DNA of 64,000 bases. Origin: Myxococcales bacterium. GTDB taxonomy: Bacteria; Myxococcota; Polyangia; Nannocystales; Nannocystaceae. Positions 1 through 10,579 of the stretch are shown here, piece by piece; position 1 is the first letter of the stretch, and each line of letters begins with the position of its first letter. The stretch is from contig JAEUJW010000033.1 of the NCBI GenBank assembly GCA_016793465.1, forward strand, positions 1 to 64,000. The letters run 5' to 3'. Below the pieces are notes generated by a model, which made no database searches, had not been told where the DNA came from, and worked only from the letters and a program-made list of their open reading frames with translations. Made by a program: the position numbers and the translations under genes.

Positions 1-120
<120 letters not shown>

Positions 121-690
121 GCCGCGTCGCGCGACCCCTCCGCCCCCACCACAGCCGCGTCCTCCTCCCCGAGCTAACGCGCGTCCTCCGCCCCCACCAA
201 CGCCGCGTCGCCACGCGAACCCTCCGCTCCGACCAAGGCCGCGTCGCGCGAACCCTCCGCCCCCACCAAAGCCGCGACGACACGCGAACCCTCCGCTCCG
301 ACCAAGGCCGCGTCGCGCGAACCCTCCGCTCCGAGCAAAGCCGCGTCGCGCGAACCCTCCGCTCCGAGCAAAGCCGCGTCGCGCGAACCCTCCGCTCCGA
401 CCAAGGCCGCGTCGCGCGAACCCTCCTCACCGTCGAAGCCACGCGAGCCCTCCGCCCCCACCAAAGCCGCGACATCACACGAGCCATCCGCCCCCACGAA
501 GGCCCCGCCACGCGAGCCCTCCGCGACGACGCGCGAGCACTCCGCGACGACCAGCGCCGCGACATCGCGAGAACCCTCAGCCCCGACCCGGTCCGCCGTC
601 AGCGAGCCCTCCGCCCCCGAACGAGCGACCTCCGAGCCGCCCACCCAGCCCGCGCCGCGCGCCTCCTCGGCCGCGCACCCGCAAGCCGCC
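121..690. repeat. 33-bp tandem repeat in frame with uvrA
   Basis: Imperfect copies of a 33-base unit (11 codons, reading R-E-P-S-A-P-T/S-K-A-A-S) run up to uvrA in the uvrA frame. The frame is open from 178 to 708 but contains no ATG, GTG or TTG. A TAA at 175-177 interrupts it, although the same repeat frame continues on the far side of that stop. Lys/Ala/Pro repeats of this kind resemble nucleic-acid-binding tails. Whether it is translated as an N-terminal extension of UvrA depends on sequence to the left of the window and on whether the stop is real. Confidence 0.75.
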
Positions 691-708
691 GACGGCGAGC
701 CCACCTCC

Positions 709-3549
<2,841 letters not shown>

Positions 3550-3613
3550 AGCGAACGCCGCCCTCCACGCCGTTCTTGTCCACCGCACGCCCCCCTGGCA
3601 AACTCGTGCGGAT

Positions 3614-4579
3614 ATGAACCAGGACGCCTTCCGGGCCCTCCTCGACCTCCTCCCGCAGGTCTTCCCGACCCCCGACGCCCTGCGCGCCTGGCTCGTGTCC
3701 GCCGTCCCCGACGGCGAGCGCATCGTCAACAACCTACCGAACACCCACGTCGCCCCGGCCCAGTATTTCTTCGCCGCCGCCGACATCCTGCGCCGCTGGG
3801 GCCTGCTCGGCGTGCCCGAGTTCTGGGACCCCTTCGAAGACGCGGCGCCCTTCGCGTTGAAGCGCCAGGTCCAGGACCTCCGCGCGAAGCACGGCCTCCC
3901 CACGCGCGTCGGCGGTCCGACGCAGCGCTCGACGAGCGACGCGCCGCCGACTCCGCCGCAGCGGGACGAGCCGAGGAGCCCGCAGAAGATCACCGTCCTG
4001 CTCGTCTCGGCCGACCCCGTCGACGAGGTGCGCCTGCAGGTCTCGCGCGAGTTCAAGGCCATCATCACCAAGCTGAAGCACGGTCGCTACGGGGACCACT
4101 TCACCCTCGTACAAGCGCCGGCGTCGAGCCTCGACGACCTCCAGACCGCGCTCCTCGACAACGAACCGCACGTGCTGCACCTCTGCTGCCACGGGATGCC
4201 CGACGGCTCGCTCAAGCTGAGCAGCGCCACCGGCGAGACCGAGGTCGTGTCCAAGCGGCAGCTCCGCGACCTCCTCAACGCCGTGCCCGACCGCCTCCGC
4301 CTCGTCGTCGTCAACGCCTGCTTCTCGCAGGAGCTCGCCCGCGACATCCCGCCGACGATCGACGCCGCCATCGGCCTCGACAACGCCGTCAAGGACACCG
4401 ACGCGATCGCCTTCGCCGTCGCGTTCTACGAGGGCCTCGCCTACGGCCGCACCCTCGAGACCGCCTACAAGCTCGGCCTGGCCCGCCTGCCCGACGGCGT
4501 GCGCGCCCTCCCTCACCTGTTCCCGTCCGCCGACGACGATCCGAACGGCAGTCGTCAGCTCAAGCTCGTCGGGCCGTGA
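3614..4579 (+). CDS. EAD-CHAT protein (caspase-like protease)
   Basis: A 321-residue two-domain protein. Residues 1 to about 90 resemble an effector-associated domain (EAD1-like: helical, with a PTPDALRAWL stretch). A Pro/Arg-rich linker follows (about 95-125), then a CHAT caspase-like domain. The His-Gly of HLCCHG (His193) and the Cys of VVNACFS (Cys236) fit the CHAT catalytic dyad, 43 residues apart. EADs are known death-fold-like adaptors linking sensors to effectors in bacterial conflict systems; CHAT domains are cysteine proteases. The gene stands alone, with no recognisable NTPase, sensor or second EAD protein beside it. By inference it is an effector activated by an EAD partner encoded elsewhere. 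Start ATG at 3614; the stop is 6 nt from the convergent cytochrome gene. Confidence 0.8.
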   Translation: MNQDAFRALLDLLPQVFPTPDALRAWLVSAVPDGERIVNNLPNTHVAPAQYFFAAADILRRWGLLGVPEFWDPFEDAAPFALKRQVQDLRAKHGLPTRVGGPTQRSTSDAPPTPPQRDEPRSPQKITVLLVSADPVDEVRLQVSREFKAIITKLKHGRYGDHFTLVQAPASSLDDLQTALLDNEPHVLHLCCHGMPDGSLKLSSATGETEVVSKRQLRDLLNAVPDRLRLVVVNACFSQELARDIPPTIDAAIGLDNAVKDTDAIAFAVAFYEGLAYGRTLETAYKLGLARLPDGVRALPHLFPSADDDPNGSRQLKLVGP

Positions 4580-4585
4580 GGCGCG

Positions 4586-5068
4586 CTACTCCTCGACCGG
4601 CTTCGGCAGCGCGAAGCTCCGCGTGAAGTCCTGCCCGGTGTCGTGGCACCCGAGGCACACGTCGGGTCGCCCGCGGAAGCGCGGCCGCTCGAGCTGGTCC
4701 GCCTGGTACTGCTCCCAGTACCAGACCCCGTGGCGCTTCTGCATGATCGAGATCTGCGCCAGGTCGGCGGTCTCGGGGTCGTTGTAGCCCTCGAGCACGA
4801 TCGTCGAGCCCTCCGGCCACGCCGTCAGGCCGAGCCCGTCCGCGTCGGCCAGCGCCTCGACCACCACCTCATTATTAAAAACCTCGACGAACCCGCCGTG
4901 CGGCGCCAGCGACGTGGCTCGACCGTCCTTGCCGGGTGCCCGCGCCCACTCGCGGTACTTCGCCTCTTGCACCTCGACCAGCAGCTCGTTGTCCGGCTTG
5001 TCCGCGGGCGCGACCTCGTCGCAGCCGACTGCCAGCAGGACGAGCGTCGTGAGACCGCGGACGGACAT
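4586..5068 (-). CDS. P460-family cytochrome c lipoprotein
   Basis: A 160-residue exported protein. The N-terminus has a hydrophobic signal ending in the lipobox LAVGC, so it is probably anchored as a lipoprotein. The body has the cytochrome P460 pattern: a GSTIVLEGYND strand, then ISIMQKRHGVWYWEQYQ, then the haem-binding CLGCH near the C-terminus. Family members oxidise hydroxylamine or bind NO-type ligands, but many homologues are uncharacterised and I cannot identify the haem-crosslinking lysine here. Function is therefore limited to a probable periplasmic c-type cytochrome. It is divergent from rsmB, and a -10 element lies 6 nt before its ATG. Confidence 0.75.
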   Translation of the reverse strand: MSVRGLTTLVLLAVGCDEVAPADKPDNELLVEVQEAKYREWARAPGKDGRATSLAPHGGFVEVFNNEVVVEALADADGLGLTAWPEGSTIVLEGYNDPETADLAQISIMQKRHGVWYWEQYQADQLERPRFRGRPDVCLGCHDTGQDFTRSFALPKPVEE

Positions 5069-5074
5069 CCCGGG

Positions 5075-5083
5075 AGGCTAACA
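5075..5083 (-). promoter_or_regulatory. extended -10 promoter, P460 gene
   Basis: TGTTAGCCT on the minus strand; the TAGCCT hexamer ends 6 nt before the ATG at 5068, so the transcript would be leaderless. Confidence 0.55.
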
Positions 5084-5108
5084 GAAACCCGCCGCGTCCG
5101 CGCATGCG

Positions 5109-5117
5109 TGCTACAAA
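5109..5117 (+). promoter_or_regulatory. extended -10 promoter, rsmB
   Basis: TGCTACAAA ends 7 nt before the GTG at 5125. It lies downstream of the ATG at 5104, which argues that GTG 5125 is the true start of rsmB. Confidence 0.5.
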
Positions 5118-5124
5118 CCGCGCC

Positions 5125-6438
5125 GTGCAAGCCCCCAGCGCCCGTGGCGTCGCCATCCGCGTCCTCCGCCAGCTCGACCAGCGCGACGGCTTCAGCAACC
5201 GCGTGCTCGCCGAGCATCTTTTACAGTGGAACGCCGACTCGGCCCGCCGCGATCGTGGGCTCGTCACCACCCTCGTGTACGGCGTGCTGCGTCACCGCGC
5301 CCGGCTCGACGCCCACATCGACGCCGTCGCCGAGCGGCCCGAGCGCCTCAGCAGCCAGCTGCGCGAGCTGCTGCGCGTCGCCGTCTACGAGCTGCGGGAG
5401 CTCGGACGTCCGGCCCACGTGGCGATCTCCCAGGCCCAGGCCCTGCGCGACGAGCTCGACCCGCGGGGCGCCCTCCGCGGCCTGGTCCAGGCCGTGCTCT
5501 CCGCGGTCGACCGCGACGGCGCCGCCCTCGACGAGCGGCTCGCCGCCGGCAAGCCGCTCGACGCCCTCGCCCTGCGCTGGTCGATCCCCCGCTGGCTCGC
5601 CGGAAGATTTATTAAACAGCTCGGGCCGGAGCGGGCCCTCGCCCGCGCGCGCGCCCTCGCCGAGCCGCCGCCTGTCGACCTCCGCGTCGACCTGTCGCGC
5701 ACCGCCGCCGACGCCGTGGCCGAGGCCATCCGCGCCGACCCTCGCGCCCGCGTCGAGGCCGTGCCCGATCAGCCCCAGGCCCTGCGCGTGCGCTCCGGCG
5801 GCGAGCTCGCCCACCACCCGCTGCACGCCGCCGGCTGGTTCTCGGTCCAGGGCCTCGGCGCCCAGCAGGCCGCTCTGGCCCTCGCGCCATGTCCCGGAGA
5901 ACACGTGCTCGACGCCTGCTGCGGCATGGGCACCAAGACCTTGCAGATCGCCGAGCTCATGCGCCGCCGCGGCCTGCTCGTCGCCGCCGACGCCAGCGCC
6001 GAGCGCCTCGACGCCCACGCCGAGCTCGTCGCCCGCGGCGACCTCGACACCCCCGAGCTCACCCTCTCGCGCGTGCGCGGCGACCTCACCGCCGACCTCC
6101 CCGGCGTCGACGAGCGCCTCTACGACGCCGTCCTGCTCGACGCCCCCTGCACCGGCCTCGGCAACCTCGCGCGCCACCCCGAGCTGCGCTGGACCAGCCG
6201 CTACGAGGACATCGCCGCCAGCGCCGCCCGCCAGCAGGCCCTGCTGGCCCGCTGCCTGCGCCGCGTCCGCCCCGGCGGCCGCCTCGTCTACGCCGTCTGC
6301 AGCCTCGAGCCCGAGGAGGGCCCCGACCTCGTGCGCGCCTGCGGCGCGGTCCTCGAGTACGAGCAATCTTCCACCCCCGAGACCGACGGCACCGACGGCT
6401 TTTATCTGGCCCGCCTCCGCCCGGCTCAATCACCGTAG
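5125..6438 (+). CDS. rsmB: 16S rRNA m5C967 methyltransferase RsmB
   Basis: A 437-residue RNA cytosine-C5 methyltransferase of the RsmB/Sun (Fmu) family. The N-terminal ~140 residues form the NusB-like RNA-binding domain (RGLVTTLVYGVLRHRARLD). The C-terminal Rossmann methyltransferase has the SAM motif DACCGMGTKT near residue 263, motif IV DAPCTGLG near 339 and the catalytic-cysteine motif YAVCSLEPEE near 389. The start is placed at GTG 5125 rather than ATG 5104 because a promoter-like -10 lies between them; the conserved domain begins soon after either. The expected substrate is C967 of 16S rRNA, inferred from the family. Confidence 0.92.
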   Translation: MQAPSARGVAIRVLRQLDQRDGFSNRVLAEHLLQWNADSARRDRGLVTTLVYGVLRHRARLDAHIDAVAERPERLSSQLRELLRVAVYELRELGRPAHVAISQAQALRDELDPRGALRGLVQAVLSAVDRDGAALDERLAAGKPLDALALRWSIPRWLAGRFIKQLGPERALARARALAEPPPVDLRVDLSRTAADAVAEAIRADPRARVEAVPDQPQALRVRSGGELAHHPLHAAGWFSVQGLGAQQAALALAPCPGEHVLDACCGMGTKTLQIAELMRRRGLLVAADASAERLDAHAELVARGDLDTPELTLSRVRGDLTADLPGVDERLYDAVLLDAPCTGLGNLARHPELRWTSRYEDIAASAARQQALLARCLRRVRPGGRLVYAVCSLEPEEGPDLVRACGAVLEYEQSSTPETDGTDGFYLARLRPAQSP

Positions 6439-6460
6439 TTTAATTGTCGTAGTAATTAAA
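6439..6460. promoter_or_regulatory. AT-rich inverted repeat after rsmB
   Basis: TTTAATT (6439-6445) and AATTAAA (6454-6460) form a perfect 7-bp inverted repeat with an 8-nt loop directly after the rsmB stop codon. In a 73% G+C genome this is conspicuous. It is weak as a hairpin and could be a protein-binding site or an AT-rich transcription end point. Nothing else is seen between 6461 and 6545. Confidence 0.4.
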
Positions 6461-6545
6461 TAGCGGAGCCTCCGACCGCGATCCGCCTGCTTCGGCGAAC
6501 GTGACCGGCTCCGTAGATATGCGGCCCGTGTCCGGCCGCGTGCAT

Positions 6546-6893
6546 TCAGCCCGCGAGCGCCACCGGCTCCGGCGCCTCGTCCTTCATGAACTCCGCGGCC
6601 AGCTTGTCGGCGATCTCGGCGTGGTACCGCTCCTGGTCCCACGCCAGCCCCGAATCGCGGTAGGGCCGCGGGGCGACGCGCAGGTGGTAGCGCCCGCGCA
6701 GGCGCGCCCGCAGCACGCACAGCTCGGTCGCCCGCGCCTGCAGCTTGAGCAATTGCCACTGGGTCGGGGCCATGTCCTGCCCCTCCGGCCAGCGCGCGCG
6801 CAGCACCTTTTTGATCGTGCGGATCTGCTCCGCGTTGCTGGCGATCGCCTGCACCAGGCGAATGACGTCGATCTTCTGGGTCATGGTGGTCAT
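6546..6893 (-). CDS. small basic protein downstream of Pth2-like gene
   Basis: A 115-residue protein that I do not recognise. It is rich in Arg, Lys, Gln and Leu and looks entirely helical, with a long basic amphipathic stretch (IRTIKKVLRARWPEG, LLKLQARATELCVLRARLRG) and an acidic C-terminal tail. It has no signal peptide or membrane segment. The start at 6893 is preceded by a GAGGA ribosome-binding site; longer in-frame readings upstream lack one and overlap the Pth2-like gene out of frame. It lies 13 nt downstream of the Pth2-like gene on the same strand, so the two are almost certainly co-transcribed. The composition would suit RNA binding, which is inference. Confidence 0.7.
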   Translation of the reverse strand: MTTMTQKIDVIRLVQAIASNAEQIRTIKKVLRARWPEGQDMAPTQWQLLKLQARATELCVLRARLRGRYHLRVAPRPYRDSGLAWDQERYHAEIADKLAAEFMKDEAPEPVALAG

Positions 6894-6906
6894 CTCGTCC
6901 TCTCTT

Positions 6907-7224
6907 TCACTTGAGCAATGGCAGGCGCCGGAGCGCCCGCTGGAGTCGGCGGTCGTCTCGCGCCATCGGCACCACGCCGATGGCCATGAGCTGCCCGCAC
7001 CACGGCGGATCCGGCTCGCGGATGGCCCGGTGGGGTATCTCGAGGAACCGCAGCCTGTCCTCGACGAGCCGCAATTCCGCCTCGCCGTGGACCGCCAGGG
7101 CCACGGCGTACAGTCCGAGCTGCCCCGCGCCGCTCTCACCGGCGGCGTGGATCAGCTGCGCTGCGAGCACGCCGCGCGGGAGGTCGTCCCGCACGACGCA
7201 ATAGTGGGTAGGGACGCGCTTCAC
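6907..7224 (-). CDS. Pth2-family peptidyl-tRNA hydrolase-like protein
   Basis: A 105-residue protein matching the compact Pth2 fold typical of archaea and eukaryotes and found in some bacteria. The N-terminal VVRDDLPRGVLAAQLIHAAGES corresponds to the family pattern (V-R-x-D-L ... G-x-x-A-A-Q-x-x-H-A) with the catalytic histidine region. Pth2 enzymes release peptides from peptidyl-tRNA; this one is slightly shorter than the usual ~115 residues and may belong to the PTRHD1-like branch. It starts only 22 nt downstream of a tRNA-like element on the same strand and precedes a small basic protein. The three appear to share the strong promoter at 7494-7521. The physical link to a tRNA-like RNA suggests a specialised substrate rather than general housekeeping. 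Confidence 0.8.
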   Translation of the reverse strand: MKRVPTHYCVVRDDLPRGVLAAQLIHAAGESGAGQLGLYAVALAVHGEAELRLVEDRLRFLEIPHRAIREPDPPWCGQLMAIGVVPMARDDRRLQRALRRLPLLK

Positions 7225-7246
7225 GGCGCCCTCCCGTGCTCGCCGG

Positions 7247-7321
7247 TAGCGGGGGCAAGGAGTCGAACCTGCGATCTCCGGGAGGCTATCCCGGCGTAGA
7301 AGCCGTTTCTACTACCCCGCA
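7247..7321 (-). tRNA. atypical tRNA-like element, loop AGC
   Basis: Read 7321 to 7247 on the minus strand the sequence folds as a cloverleaf. The acceptor stem (TGCGGGG with CCCCGCT) has a T-T mismatch at 1:72. U8 and A9 are followed by D-stem GTAG/CTAC with a GG-containing loop. The anticodon stem CCGGG/CCCGG is perfect around the 7-nt loop ATAGCCT (U33 present, anticodon AGC). The T-arm GCAGG/CCTTGC has loop TTCGACT and one bulged T. Oddities are C37 (normally a purine), an AGC anticodon without the G3-U70 alanine identity pair, the T-stem bulge, and CCG rather than CCA at the 3' end. It may be a specialised tRNA, a tRNA mimic or a decaying gene. Confidence 0.5.
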
Positions 7322-7493
7322 ATATGACGGCCGACCACGATCGGCCCGCGCGCGGCCTTCGCCGCACGCGCCCAGGAGCACCAGACTTCAGTTCACACGA
7401 ACTCGAGACACGAACATCGGCCCTTGCGAGCGCGCTGCGTGACCGTGTTGATAATCGTGATCGCTGAGCCCAGCACCTTCCTGAATCCGCCCG

Positions 7494-7521
7494 AGTATAG
7501 GCGTATACCCCCCGCTGTCAA
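7494..7521 (-). promoter_or_regulatory. near-consensus sigma70 promoter
   Basis: On the minus strand TTGACA (7521-7516) and TATACT (7499-7494) are separated by 16 bp. This is the best -35/-10 pair noticed in the window. It points leftward at the tRNA-like element about 170 bp away, then at the Pth2-like gene. A 6-bp hairpin (7329-7346) lies just upstream of the tRNA-like element. Between 7347 and 7493 I see no gene. Confidence 0.7.
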
Positions 7522-7571
7522 GCGCCCTGCACAGATAACTCGGAGCCGCACGAATGCGTGCGAAGGTGCGC

Positions 7572-8810
7572 TCAATTGGTCCCGCAGTAGCGGCCGCTGC
7601 ACCCCCAGGAGATGTTCTTCAGGAAGTACACGTAATAGTTCCCGCAGTTGGTGACCTTGGCGGGCTCGCTCCAATTGCAGGTGTTGCCGGCCCAGTGGAA
7701 GCAGATCTGGCGGTCGACGCCCGACTGACCGACCCCCGGCTCCGGCCCGTTCATCCAGCCCGGCGCGTCGGTGTTGCAGGTGTAGATCGGCGGCGGCGAC
7801 GTCGGGATGCGCGTGCCCGAGGCGCCGACGAACCGGTACCACTGCTGGGTGAACGGGTTGTCGCACACGCCGGAGCCGCCGTAGTTGACGTTGCGCGTGC
7901 CGTCGTTGAGCTGCACCGCGTTGTTGCACTCCGGCGGCAGCTGCGGCGTCGGCGTGCAGTTGGCCTGGCAGCCGTCGCCGTCGGTGTTGTTGCCGTCGTC
8001 ACACTGCTCGGCCCCGGCCTGCACGAAGCCGTCGCCGCACTTGGCCGGCTTGCACATCACGCACGCGTCGGTGTTGGCCCCGTTGCCGTCGTCGCACTGC
8101 TCGCCCGCCGCCATGTTCTGCTTGCCGTCGCCGCACGACGAGTTGGTGCAGTCGGCGTTGCACATCGCCGTCTCGACCGTGCCGTCGCACTGCTCGACCC
8201 CGGCCTGCACCAGCCCGTCGCCGCACTTGGCCGCCTGGCACATGCTCGTGCACGCGTCGGTGTCGACCGCGTTGCCGTCGTCGCAGGCCTCGCCCATCGC
8301 CACGATGCCGTCGCCGCAGCCGGCCGACGCGCACATGTTGGTGCACTCGTCGGCGTCGACGTCGTTGCCGTCGTCGCAGCCCTCGACCCCCATGTGGACG
8401 ATGCCGTCGCCGCAGACCGCCAGCGCGCACGCGCTCGTGCACGCGTCGGTGTCGACGTCGTTGCCGTCGTCGCACTCCTCGCCGTCGTCGACCGCCCCGT
8501 CGCCGCACGAACCGGACACCCCCGACGACGACGACTCGCTCGCCGACATCTCGGTGGTCGTCACGCCCGACGTCGGCGCCGTCGTCTCGGCGCTCGACGT
8601 CTCGCCGGTGTCCGCCGAGGTCACCTCGCCCGCCGTCGAGTCGCCCATCGTCGGGTCGCCCGTCTCGCCGTTCATCGTCGACGGCGGCGGGTTGTTGGTC
8701 AGGTTCGGCACCGACGTGAAGCCGGTGTCACTCGCCTCGTCGCCGCCGCCCGCGCAGCCCGCCACCGCCACCGCCAGGAACCCCGTACACGCCCGCGAAC
8801 GCCACGTCAT
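7572..8810 (-). CDS. lipoprotein with Cys-rich repeats and D8C domain
   Basis: A 412-residue predicted lipoprotein. The signal peptide ends at the lipobox VAGC, then a Ser/Thr/Glu-rich linker runs to about residue 100. Next come about six copies of the myxobacterial cysteine-rich repeat (CGDG...GE.CDDGN..DTDACT..C; DUF4215 type). The C-terminal ~105 residues contain exactly eight cysteines with [33 protein letters not shown] and NYYVYFLK. These match the D8C domain known from uromodulin, GP2 and OIT3 of animals. In animals the domain sits in secreted glycoproteins; a bacterial adhesive or ligand-binding role is inference. The start at 8810 has GGAGGA 7 nt upstream. Confidence 0.8.
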   Translation of the reverse strand: MTWRSRACTGFLAVAVAGCAGGGDEASDTGFTSVPNLTNNPPPSTMNGETGDPTMGDSTAGEVTSADTGETSSAETTAPTSGVTTTEMSASESSSSGVSGSCGDGAVDDGEECDDGNDVDTDACTSACALAVCGDGIVHMGVEGCDDGNDVDADECTNMCASAGCGDGIVAMGEACDDGNAVDTDACTSMCQAAKCGDGLVQAGVEQCDGTVETAMCNADCTNSSCGDGKQNMAAGEQCDDGNGANTDACVMCKPAKCGDGFVQAGAEQCDDGNNTDGDGCQANCTPTPQLPPECNNAVQLNDGTRNVNYGGSGVCDNPFTQQWYRFVGASGTRIPTSPPPIYTCNTDAPGWMNGPEPGVGQSGVDRQICFHWAGNTCNWSEPAKVTNCGNYYVYFLKNISWGCSGRYCGTN

Positions 8811-8879
8811 GCGAGCATCCTCCGCCGAGTCCGCCGCCGATCGCAACGCCCGCGTTCGCCCACGCGCGAATCGGTCCGT

Positions 8880-8885
8880 TACACT
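8880..8885 (+). promoter_or_regulatory. -10 element close to start (8894)
   Basis: TACACT ends 8 nt before the ATG at 8894; no ribosome-binding site is visible between. Confidence 0.45.
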
Positions 8886-8893
8886 CACGGGGC

Positions 8894-9874
8894 ATGCGCC
8901 GCTCGATCCTCGCCGTCCTGTGTCTGTTCGCCTGCACCGGCACCGCCGACCCTGCGCGTCCGGCCAGGACCTCCGACGGCCCGCCGTCCGCGGCCCCCGA
9001 CCCGCAGCCCGTCACCCCCACGACCCCGGCCGCGAGCCCCACGCCGCCTGCTCCAGCCCCGGTCGCTAGCCCCACGCTGCCCGCGCCCGAGCCCGCCGCG
9101 AGCCCCACGCCGGCGGTAGATCCCTCCTCCGCCGGCGCGACCTCGTGGTGGTGCACCTGCTACGCCCGCACCACCGCGGGCGGCCAGGAGCCGGTGACCG
9201 GCTGCCGCAGCAAGCAGCCCGAGTGCCTCGCGCTCGAGCGCACCGTGGCCAACGGCGCCAGCGGCATCGTCGCTCGCTCGGTCACGCATGCGTGCCGCGA
9301 GGTCTTCGCCGCCCACCCCGGCGACAAGCTCGGCGCCCGCGACGTCTGGAAGCCCTCGAAGAAGCCCGGCGCGTGGCTCAGCACCGGCGCCTGCCTGCTG
9401 CCCGGCGAGCCCAACCCCGAGGAGGCCCAGCCGCCCGACCTCGACGACGTCATGGCCAAGGAGTCGATCGGCGAGCTGAAGTGGGGCATGTCCGCGGGTG
9501 ACGTGCTCACCCGCATCGGCGAGCCCAGGAAGCGCGGCCGCATCGAGATGTGGGAGGCCACCGGCGACCACGTGCAGGAGTGGACCTACGCCGACGGCCT
9601 CGCGCTGACGATGGCCTCGGCCACCCGCAAGGGCGAGCAGCGCCTGCACAGCGTCACCATCAAGGCGCCATCGCAGCTGAAGACCGCGAAGGGCCTCGGC
9701 ATCGGCGCCGCCCGTGCCGACGTCTTGAAGAACTACGAGAGCAAGCGCGCCGTCGAGAACGAGCCCGACGACCAGGAGCTGTTCATCGCCGGGTCGATCT
9801 ACGGCGGCCTTTTCTTCAACTTCGACGCCAAGGGCAAGGTCCGCGAGATCTTCCTCGGCGCCGGCGCCGAGTGA
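8894..9874 (+). CDS. lipoprotein with Pro/Ala/Thr linker, unknown
   Basis: A 326-residue protein with a short signal ending in LCLFAC (lipobox), then a Pro/Ala/Ser/Thr-rich spacer to about residue 82. A small cysteine-bearing domain follows ([11 protein letters not shown] ... [13 protein letters not shown] ... HACREVF ... GACLLPG). The C-terminal domain begins at [18 protein letters not shown], a pattern like outer-membrane assembly or SmpA-type repeats that start with a G-M-S/T-x-x-x-V helix, and repeats it weakly as [15 protein letters not shown]. Function is unknown. It is divergent from the D8C lipoprotein across 83 bp, so the two may be co-regulated. Confidence 0.75.
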   Translation: MRRSILAVLCLFACTGTADPARPARTSDGPPSAAPDPQPVTPTTPAASPTPPAPAPVASPTLPAPEPAASPTPAVDPSSAGATSWWCTCYARTTAGGQEPVTGCRSKQPECLALERTVANGASGIVARSVTHACREVFAAHPGDKLGARDVWKPSKKPGAWLSTGACLLPGEPNPEEAQPPDLDDVMAKESIGELKWGMSAGDVLTRIGEPRKRGRIEMWEATGDHVQEWTYADGLALTMASATRKGEQRLHSVTIKAPSQLKTAKGLGIGAARADVLKNYESKRAVENEPDDQELFIAGSIYGGLFFNFDAKGKVREIFLGAGAE

Positions 9875-9876
9875 CG

Positions 9877-9885
9877 TGTTAGCCT
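9877..9885 (+). promoter_or_regulatory. extended -10 promoter, esterase
   Basis: TGTTAGCCT ends 7 nt before the GTG at 9893 and begins just after the upstream stop codon. Confidence 0.55.
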
Positions 9886-9892
9886 CCGCGCC

Positions 9893-10567
9893 GTGTCGAC
9901 CGCCCTGCTGCCCTGCGTCGAAGTCGAGCCCCGTCAGCCCGCCACCGCCAGCGTGGTGTGGATGCACGGGCTCGGCGCCGACGGCCACGACTTCGAGCCG
10001 ATCGTCCCGCACCTGCGCCTGCCGCACGTGCGCTTCGTGTTCCCCAACGCCCCGGCGATCCCCGTGACGATCAACAACGGCTTCGTCATGCCCGCCTGGT
10101 ACGACATCCGCAGCCTCGATCTGAACCCCGCCGTCACCACCCGCGAGGACCCCGACCAGGTCCGCAGCTCGGCCCGCGCGATCACGGCGATCCTTCAGCG
10201 CGAGAACCAGCGCGGCGTCCCCAGCGAGCGCATCGTGCTCGCCGGCTTCAGCCAGGGCGGCGCCATGGCCCTCCACGTCGCCCCGCGCCACCCGGAGCGC
10301 CTCGCCGGCTTCATGGTCCTCAGCGCCTACGAGCTGCTGCGCGGCAGCCTCGCCGGCGAGCAGAGCCCCGCCAACGCCGAGACCCCCGCCCTGTTCTGCC
10401 ACGGCCGCCACGACCCCATGGTCCCGATGTTCGCCGGCCAGGCCGCGTGCGAGTCGGTCCGCACCCCCGGGCGCGACGTCCGCTGGTACGACTTCCCCAT
10501 CCAGCACGAGGTCTCCCTCCCGGAGATCCAGACCATCGCCGCCTGGCTGCGCGAGCGCCTGCCGTAG
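9893..10567 (+). CDS. alpha/beta-hydrolase, carboxylesterase (APT1/YpfH-like)
   Basis: A 224-residue cytosolic serine hydrolase of the phospholipase/carboxylesterase family (acyl-protein thioesterase 1, E. coli YpfH). The oxyanion-hole region is WMHGLGADGHDF, the nucleophile elbow GFSQGG, the acid HGRHDPMVP and the catalytic histidine lies in IQHEVSLPE. Length is normal for the family. It follows a lipoprotein gene by 18 nt but has its own -10-like element, so it is probably transcribed separately. The substrate cannot be deduced. Confidence 0.9.
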   Translation: MSTALLPCVEVEPRQPATASVVWMHGLGADGHDFEPIVPHLRLPHVRFVFPNAPAIPVTINNGFVMPAWYDIRSLDLNPAVTTREDPDQVRSSARAITAILQRENQRGVPSERIVLAGFSQGGAMALHVAPRHPERLAGFMVLSAYELLRGSLAGEQSPANAETPALFCHGRHDPMVPMFAGQAACESVRTPGRDVRWYDFPIQHEVSLPEIQTIAAWLRERLP

Positions 10568-10579
10568 CGCCCGGGCCCG

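Noticed and set aside
3614..5068. A defence island linking the EAD-CHAT gene with the P460 cytochrome
   Set aside because: They are convergent, have no shared partners, and no other defence genes are present around them.
7247..7321. Assigning it as a functional alanine tRNA
   Set aside because: The anticodon reads AGC but the alanine identity pair G3-U70 is absent and position 37 is C, so only 'tRNA-like' is supported.
7393..7929. A 178-residue minus-strand ORF ending upstream of the tRNA-like element
   Set aside because: It starts inside the D8C lipoprotein in another frame, runs over the promoter and shows no family resemblance.
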